DNA from: CAZHHM01 sp964532225
Lineage (GTDB): Bacteria > Margulisbacteria > WOR-1 > JAKLHX01
Length of the DNA stretch: 45,351 nucleotides
NCBI GenBank assembly: GCA_964532225.1
Contig: CAZHHM010000014.1
Coordinates: 1-45,351, forward strand
Direction of reading: 5' to 3'
Made by a program: the position numbers and the translations under genes. The stretch's first letter is position 1; each line of letters begins with the position of its first letter. The notes beneath the pieces were generated by a model. The model was not told where the DNA came from. It was given only the letters and a program-made list of their open reading frames with translations, and did no database searches. Positions 41,618 to 45,351 of the stretch are shown here, piece after piece.

Positions 41618-42207
41618 TGAACAGGCTGGACAACAGGCTTATGGCCTCTATGATCGAGAAAGGCTCCCGCGTACTTGACCTCGGATGCGGGGCCGGCGAC
41701 CTTCTTGCGCTTTTGCAGAAAGAAAAAGGGGTCATCGGACAGGGCATAGAGCTCGATGATAAGGCCATCATGAAATGCGCCGAAAAGGGGCTGAGCGTTT
41801 TTCACAGCGACATCGACAGCGGACTAAAGGACTTTCCCGACAATTCATTTGATTATGTCGTGCTCAACAATTCGATGCAGGAAGTCAAAAAAGTCGATTT
41901 CGTCATCACTGAGGCCTTGAGGGTGGGGAGAAAGGTCATTGTTGGCTTTCCCAACTTCAACTATCTGAACTCAAGACTGCAGATATTCTTCCTCGGAAGG
42001 ACCCCGGTAACGCCTTCGCTGCCGTACAAATGGTATGACACCCCCAATCTCCATTTCCTCAGCATTAGCGACTTTGCGGGATACTGCAGAGAGAAGGGTA
42101 TCAATGTCATTGAAAAGCATTTCATTTCCGGCGAAAGAGAAGTGAAGATATTCCCGAACCTATTTGCACAGAACGCGCTCTTTCTAGTTGAAAAGCGTAA
42201 ACGCTGA
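41614..42207 (+). CDS. metW: methionine biosynthesis protein MetW
   Basis: 197 residues with a Rossmann methyltransferase-like core: RVLDLGCGAGDLLALL (about 19-34), then DYVVLNNSMQEV, and the MetW signature VGFPNFNYLNSRLQIFFLGRTP (in parts, about 108-129). metX-metW pairs are widely conserved and MetW is needed for full MetX activity in some bacteria. Coupled to metX by a 4-bp overlap. Confidence 0.93.
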   Translation: MMNRLDNRLMASMIEKGSRVLDLGCGAGDLLALLQKEKGVIGQGIELDDKAIMKCAEKGLSVFHSDIDSGLKDFPDNSFDYVVLNNSMQEVKKVDFVITEALRVGRKVIVGFPNFNYLNSRLQIFFLGRTPVTPSLPYKWYDTPNLHFLSISDFAGYCREKGINVIEKHFISGEREVKIFPNLFAQNALFLVEKRKR

Positions 42208-42235
42208 AGGGCCTTTATTTCCGGTATATTTGTGG

Positions 42236-42241
42236 CATAAT
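42236..42241 (+). promoter_or_regulatory. -10 element of bioC
   Basis: CATAAT preceded by TGG (extended -10), ending 11 nt before ATG 42252. No Shine-Dalgarno sequence in the short leader. Confidence 0.45.
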
Positions 42242-42251
42242 AGAGTACTGT

Positions 42252-43028
42252 ATGGTTTCTTCTCCTAGCGGCAAAGAATTGATCAAAAAGAATTTCTCGA
42301 AAAGCGCAAGATCGTATGATAAATACGCTCAGATACAGAAAGTGCTCGCGAAAAAGCTGCAAAGATACCTCCCTGAAGGCGCCGTGTCCAATGTGCTTGA
42401 TATAGGCTGCGGAACTGGCAACCTCACAAAGATACTCAAAGAAAAGTACAGGAACTCGCACATAACGGCCATAGACATATCCCCGCAGATGGTCGAGATC
42501 GCAAAGAAAAAGATCAACGACAATGTTGAGTTCATAGTAGGTGACGCTGAGGAGTACGAGGACAAGAAAGAGTATGACGTTATCGCCTCCAATGCGACGA
42601 TGCAGTGGTTCTACAATCTTGAAAAGACCTTGTCCAAGTATAAGAAGATGCTGTCAAAGGACGGGGCGGTTATATTCTCGATATTCGGGCCTCTTACATA
42701 CCATGAGCTTGCCTGGGTGATGGAAGATGTGACCAATAAAAAGCTCGTTATTAATTCAAAGAAATTCCTGGGAAGGACCGAGATAGAAAAGATCCTTAAA
42801 AAGCATTTCACCAAATACGAGATCAAGGAAGAGATCATCAAAGAAGAGAACAGATCGCTCAGAAGCCTACTTTCAAAGATAAAATTCTCGGGTACGCAGG
42901 GCAACAGTATGTCAGGCAAAGGGCTTCTGACCAAAGAGAAGCTTAAGAAAGCCCAGGAGCTTTACATGCAGCGTTTCAAAAAGATAGAAGCCACACACCA
43001 GCTGTTCTTCTGCTGGGCGGCTCAATGA
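42252..43028 (+). CDS. bioC: malonyl-ACP O-methyltransferase
   Basis: SAM-dependent methyltransferase starting pimeloyl synthesis, 258 residues. The family start NFSKSARSYDKYAQIQ (about 14-29) and SAM loop VLDIGCGTGNLT (about 48-59) are clear; SNATMQWFYNLEKT follows. The matching esterase BioH is upstream of the sulfur block. Overlaps bioD by 4 bp (ATGA). Confidence 0.93.
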   Translation: MVSSPSGKELIKKNFSKSARSYDKYAQIQKVLAKKLQRYLPEGAVSNVLDIGCGTGNLTKILKEKYRNSHITAIDISPQMVEIAKKKINDNVEFIVGDAEEYEDKKEYDVIASNATMQWFYNLEKTLSKYKKMLSKDGAVIFSIFGPLTYHELAWVMEDVTNKKLVINSKKFLGRTEIEKILKKHFTKYEIKEEIIKEENRSLRSLLSKIKFSGTQGNSMSGKGLLTKEKLKKAQELYMQRFKKIEATHQLFFCWAAQ

Positions 43029-43717
43029 GATCGTTCTTCATATCCGGGACGGACACAGCGATCGGTAAAACGGTCGTGACTGGACTGATCGCCAAGTATC
43101 TGGCATTGAACGGAAAAAAAGTGATCACCCAAAAATGGATCCAGACCGGATGCGACTCCTTCCCGGACGACATCCTCTCTCATCTCAATATGATGGGCAA
43201 GAAACCTGAGGATATCGAATCAGACCTTAAATACGTCAACCCTTACTGCCTTTCCTTTCCGGGTTCTCCGCATCTTGCTGCAAAGCTTGAAGGAGTTGAC
43301 CTCGATCCGGAAAAGGTCAAGGAGTCCTACAGGGTCCTTTCGGAGAAGTACGAGTCAGTGATAATCGAAGGCATCGGAGGAGCGCTTGTTCCTTTTAATG
43401 ATGAGCTGCTAGTGATCGATATCGTTAAGGAGCTGGATATTCCTGTCGTACTTGTAGCAGGGAACCGTCTGGGGGCCATCAATCACACATTGCTGACCAT
43501 TGAGGCGCTGAAGAACAGGGGGCTCAGGTTAAAAGGCATCGTATATAACGACCTTTCAAAGCAAAGCGACAAAAAGATACTTGATGACAATCCGGAGATA
43601 ATCGCAAAGTTCTCCGGCATAAGTAATGTAAGCAGGCTTTCCCATATCAATGACAATGAAGCGCTTTATGCGGACTTTATGACCTCGACGTTTCCCAGAT
43701 CACTTCTGGAAGGGTAG
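43025..43717 (+). CDS. bioD: dethiobiotin synthetase
   Basis: ATP-dependent carboxylase closing the ureido ring of dethiobiotin, 230 residues. Walker A GTDTAIGKT at 8-16, Lys/Thr loop QKWIQTGCD (family KPVQTG), and IIEGIGGALVPFND. It needs DAPA, usually made by BioA, which is not in the window. The last 41 bp overlap the convergent dehydrogenase gene. Confidence 0.93.
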   Translation: MRSFFISGTDTAIGKTVVTGLIAKYLALNGKKVITQKWIQTGCDSFPDDILSHLNMMGKKPEDIESDLKYVNPYCLSFPGSPHLAAKLEGVDLDPEKVKESYRVLSEKYESVIIEGIGGALVPFNDELLVIDIVKELDIPVVLVAGNRLGAINHTLLTIEALKNRGLRLKGIVYNDLSKQSDKKILDDNPEIIAKFSGISNVSRLSHINDNEALYADFMTSTFPRSLLEG

Positions 43718-44918
43718 GGTGCGAGTGGACCGTCCGGGCAAGGTCGTCAAGCGTAAGACCTGTCCTGACCGCTAGAACAAGTTCCTGTACGATGTTTGAG
43801 GCATTCTCTCCGATTATATGACCGCCAATGAGCTTTCTCGACTGTTTTTCTGATACCAGCTTAACAAAACCGTTCTTTTCTCCGTCAGCTAAAGCCTTCC
43901 CTGATGCCAGGAAATATCCTTTGCGCACCTCGGCATCTACTCCTTCAGCTCTTGCCTGTTGCTCCGAAAGACCTACTGAGGCTATCTCAGGCATGGTAAA
44001 GACACATGCAGGTATGCCCCTGTGGTCCATTTTTCTTTCTGACCCAAGTATGTTCGCAGCGGCAACAAGACCGTGCATATACGCGGTATGAGCGTACATC
44101 GATCTCCCCGTAACGTCCCCTATGGCATAGTGGCCCTCAGGGGTCCTCATATGATCGTCAGTAACTATGAACCCTGATGCCTTTTCCGCGGCCATAAGCG
44201 TTCTGTTCCTGTCGAACATCGACGGATCTGCCTTTTTGCCTTTGTGGATCTCTATGCCCTTTTTTACAAGGACGGATTCAAGTGCTGCTGATATGTCCCT
44301 GTCAAAACCCGGGAGTATGCAGTCCATCATCTCGTGCACCCTGACTTTGGTGCCGAATGCCGAGAAGATGGAGGCAAATTCAAGTCCTACCGGACCTGCC
44401 CCGATGATATCAAGATCCGAAGGCAGCCTGTCAACGCTCAGTATGTCGGCCGCCCTCATGAAACTTTCGAACCCCGAAGGAACGCTTTTTCGGGCTCCTG
44501 TGGCGATAACCAGCTGACCGGCGTCTATTTCCTCTTTTCCGTCCCTGACAGCAACTGACAAGCGTCCTTTTGCGTCAACTTCCGCTTCTCCCTCGATCAC
44601 TGTTATCCCGTATTTTTTGAAATGTGAAATGATCCCTGACCTAAGCCGGTTGATGACCTCTTCCTTGCGCTCCATTATCACTGTCCAGTCGATGGCGGGA
44701 GAGGCCGCAATGATGCCGAGCTCATTTGCTCTTGATATCTTGTCTATAAGGGCGGCGGATGCGACAAGCGTCTTTGTGGGGATGCATCCGGTGTTGAGGC
44801 ATATCCCGCCGATCTTGTCCTTTTCGATAACAGCGACCTTTTTCCCGTGCTTTGCCAGCTCGATCGCGCAGGTGTATCCTCCGGGTCCAGACCCGATCAC
44901 CGTAACGTCATATTTCAT
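43677..44918 (-). CDS. dihydrolipoamide dehydrogenase-like flavoprotein, short form
   Basis: Pyridine nucleotide-disulfide oxidoreductase of 413 residues (usual Lpd about 460). FAD site VIGSGPGGY (7-15), redox Cys pair GGICLNTGC (Cys40, Cys45), NAD site IIGAGPVGLEFASIFS (about 175-190), GDVTG, and the C-terminal HSHPTLPE with the catalytic His and Glu. Between the NAD site and the second FAD contact, a stretch that normally holds the GRRPN motif is compressed to a few residues. Whether it serves a lipoyl complex or another disulfide cannot be told; no E1 or E2 gene is near. ATG is placed exactly at the predicted transcription start. Confidence 0.85.
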   Translation of the reverse strand: MKYDVTVIGSGPGGYTCAIELAKHGKKVAVIEKDKIGGICLNTGCIPTKTLVASAALIDKISRANELGIIAASPAIDWTVIMERKEEVINRLRSGIISHFKKYGITVIEGEAEVDAKGRLSVAVRDGKEEIDAGQLVIATGARKSVPSGFESFMRAADILSVDRLPSDLDIIGAGPVGLEFASIFSAFGTKVRVHEMMDCILPGFDRDISAALESVLVKKGIEIHKGKKADPSMFDRNRTLMAAEKASGFIVTDDHMRTPEGHYAIGDVTGRSMYAHTAYMHGLVAAANILGSERKMDHRGIPACVFTMPEIASVGLSEQQARAEGVDAEVRKGYFLASGKALADGEKNGFVKLVSEKQSRKLIGGHIIGENASNIVQELVLAVRTGLTLDDLARTVHSHPTLPEVIWETSRS

Positions 44919-44924
44919 GGAAAG

Positions 44925-44930
44925 ATTATA
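44925..44930 (-). promoter_or_regulatory. extended -10 element of the dehydrogenase gene
   Basis: Minus-strand TGG-TATAAT; the last base is exactly 7 nt before the ATG at 44918, with CTTTCC between. Predicts a leaderless mRNA. Confidence 0.6.
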
Positions 44931-44936
44931 CCACTA

Positions 44937-44965
44937 TTGACAATACCGGCTATATATCGTAATAT
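44937..44965 (+). promoter_or_regulatory. sigma70-type promoter of arsR-trx
   Basis: TTGACA (44937-44942), 17-bp spacer, TAATAT (44960-44965). The predicted start coincides with the A of ATG 44972, so the mRNA would be leaderless. The -10 element lies inside the palindrome listed separately. Confidence 0.75.
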
Positions 44966-44984
44966 CTAGATATGACGATATATA
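44951..44984. promoter_or_regulatory. palindromic operator over the arsR -10 and start codon
   Basis: A 34-bp near-perfect palindrome: TATATATCGT (44951-44960) and ACGATATATA (44975-44984) are exact inverse complements, and the centre ATATCTAGATAT (44962-44973) is itself a perfect palindrome; only the single base pair 44961/44974 does not match. The shape fits an ArsR/SmtB-type dimer site and implies autoregulation. Confidence 0.75.
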
Positions 44985-45232
44985 AGATCGACGAAGCGGA
45001 GATGTTCAAGGCACTGGGCCATCCGGTACGTCTGGCCATAGCCAAAGGGCTCAGGAAGAAGCAGTGCAATGTCATGAAGATAGTAAAAGAGCTCAGGGCT
45101 CCGCAATCGACCATATCTCAGCATCTCGGCATCCTGAAAAGGGCCGGCGTGATCAAAGGGATGAGAGATGGGACCGCCATATGCTATCAGTTGAGAGAAG
45201 GGCTTGCGTCCAGGATCATAGATCAATTATAG
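44972..45232 (+). CDS. ArsR/SmtB family regulator
   Basis: 86 residues. The core FKALGHPVRLAIAKGL, then ELRAPQSTISQHLGILKRAGVI and a wing RDGTAICYQLR form the family's winged HTH (about 11-75). A Cys at residue 32 (KKQCNVMK) is the only obvious sensing residue besides Cys66; the classical CVCD metal motif is missing, so a redox or persulfide signal is as likely as a metal. The palindrome over its start predicts self-repression. Followed by a thioredoxin gene 11 bp later. Confidence 0.9.
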   Translation: MTIYKIDEAEMFKALGHPVRLAIAKGLRKKQCNVMKIVKELRAPQSTISQHLGILKRAGVIKGMRDGTAICYQLREGLASRIIDQL

Positions 45233-45243
45233 GAGGTGCTTAT

Positions 45244-45351
45244 ATGCTGAACGTAACTGATTCCAGTTTCTCCGCTGAGATCGAGTCGTCCAAAGGACTT
45301 GTATTTGTCGATTTTTGGGCTCCCTGGTGCGGACCCTGCAGGATGATGGCC
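45244..45351 (+). CDS. trxA: thioredoxin (3' partial)
   Basis: The first 36 residues of a thioredoxin; the window ends inside it. FVDFWAPWCGPCRMMA contains the active-site WCGPC. TAGGAGGTG overlaps the arsR stop and gives a good ribosome-binding site for ATG 45244. The pairing with arsR suggests that thioredoxin expression is controlled by that regulator. Confidence 0.95.
   Translation, partial: MLNVTDSSFSAEIESSKGLVFVDFWAPWCGPCRMMA

Overview
The window reads as an ordinary, gene-dense bacterial chromosome segment from a diderm (Gram-negative-type) organism. Evidence for an outer membrane is a signal-peptide-bearing beta-barrel-like protein (33077-33775) and lipoproteins; peptidoglycan genes (murA, a class A PBP, rodA, ftsEX, an undecaprenol/diacylglycerol kinase) are present. 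TGA is used as a stop, so the genetic code is standard. GTG, TTG and probably ATT starts occur, and most genes abut or overlap. No phage, IS element or CRISPR array was seen. Gene content would fit an uncultured diderm lineage such as Margulisbacteria/Saganbacteria, but that placement is a guess from general gene content, not from a marker comparison.

Layout. 1-7192: end of the F1-ATPase operon (atpG partial, atpD, a short atpC) running without gaps into murA, ybeY, dgkA, a CNNM/CorC-type CBS protein and pyrG. 7259-7699: a tRNA-Ser 5' fragment carrying a 30-bp double-hairpin insert, a small AT-rich GIY-YIG nuclease gene, then an intact tRNA-Ser(CGA). 7704-10301: small envelope and hypothetical genes, an HAD phosphatase and tRNA-Ser(GGA). 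10303-14281: a DUF2294 protein, a promoter-terminator unit, a DUF4914 P-loop protein, an OFA-type MFS transporter and purE. 14326-18477: a double-length ThyX, a class A beta-lactamase-like protein, a Cys-rich mini-protein, a GuaB3-type IMPDH relative and a YgiT-type zinc-finger protein. 18627-24147: a VWA lipoprotein, then glyA-ftsE-ftsX-PpiC. 24151-27578 (minus): a class A PBP and a phosphohexomutase. 27650-33775: aroQ, an M24 peptidase, ispD, two half-size TauE/SafE proteins, trpE, rodA, DUF3006 and an outer-membrane protein. 33827-36755: a 54-residue protein and bioB-bioF-bioH. 36821-42207: a sulfur block of ThiS-like carrier, ThiF-like activator, Rrf2 regulator, metY, cysK, metX and metW. 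42252-43717: bioC-bioD. 43677-45351: a convergent short dihydrolipoamide-dehydrogenase-like gene, then arsR and the start of a thioredoxin gene.

How genes work together. The sulfur block looks like a self-regulated route from homoserine to homocysteine and from O-acetylserine to cysteine, with a ThiS/ThiF pair that could supply sulfur as a protein thiocarboxylate. Biotin genes flank it on both sides (bioBFH before, bioCD after); bioA is not in the window. The arsR-trx pair sits behind a near-perfect palindrome that covers both the -10 element and the start codon.

A recurrent signal is worth checking: several transcription-unit-leading genes have a -10-like hexamer whose last base is 7-8 nt before the start codon, with no Shine-Dalgarno sequence. 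This predicts leaderless mRNAs. Two protein genes also begin 1-4 nt after a tRNA 3' end.
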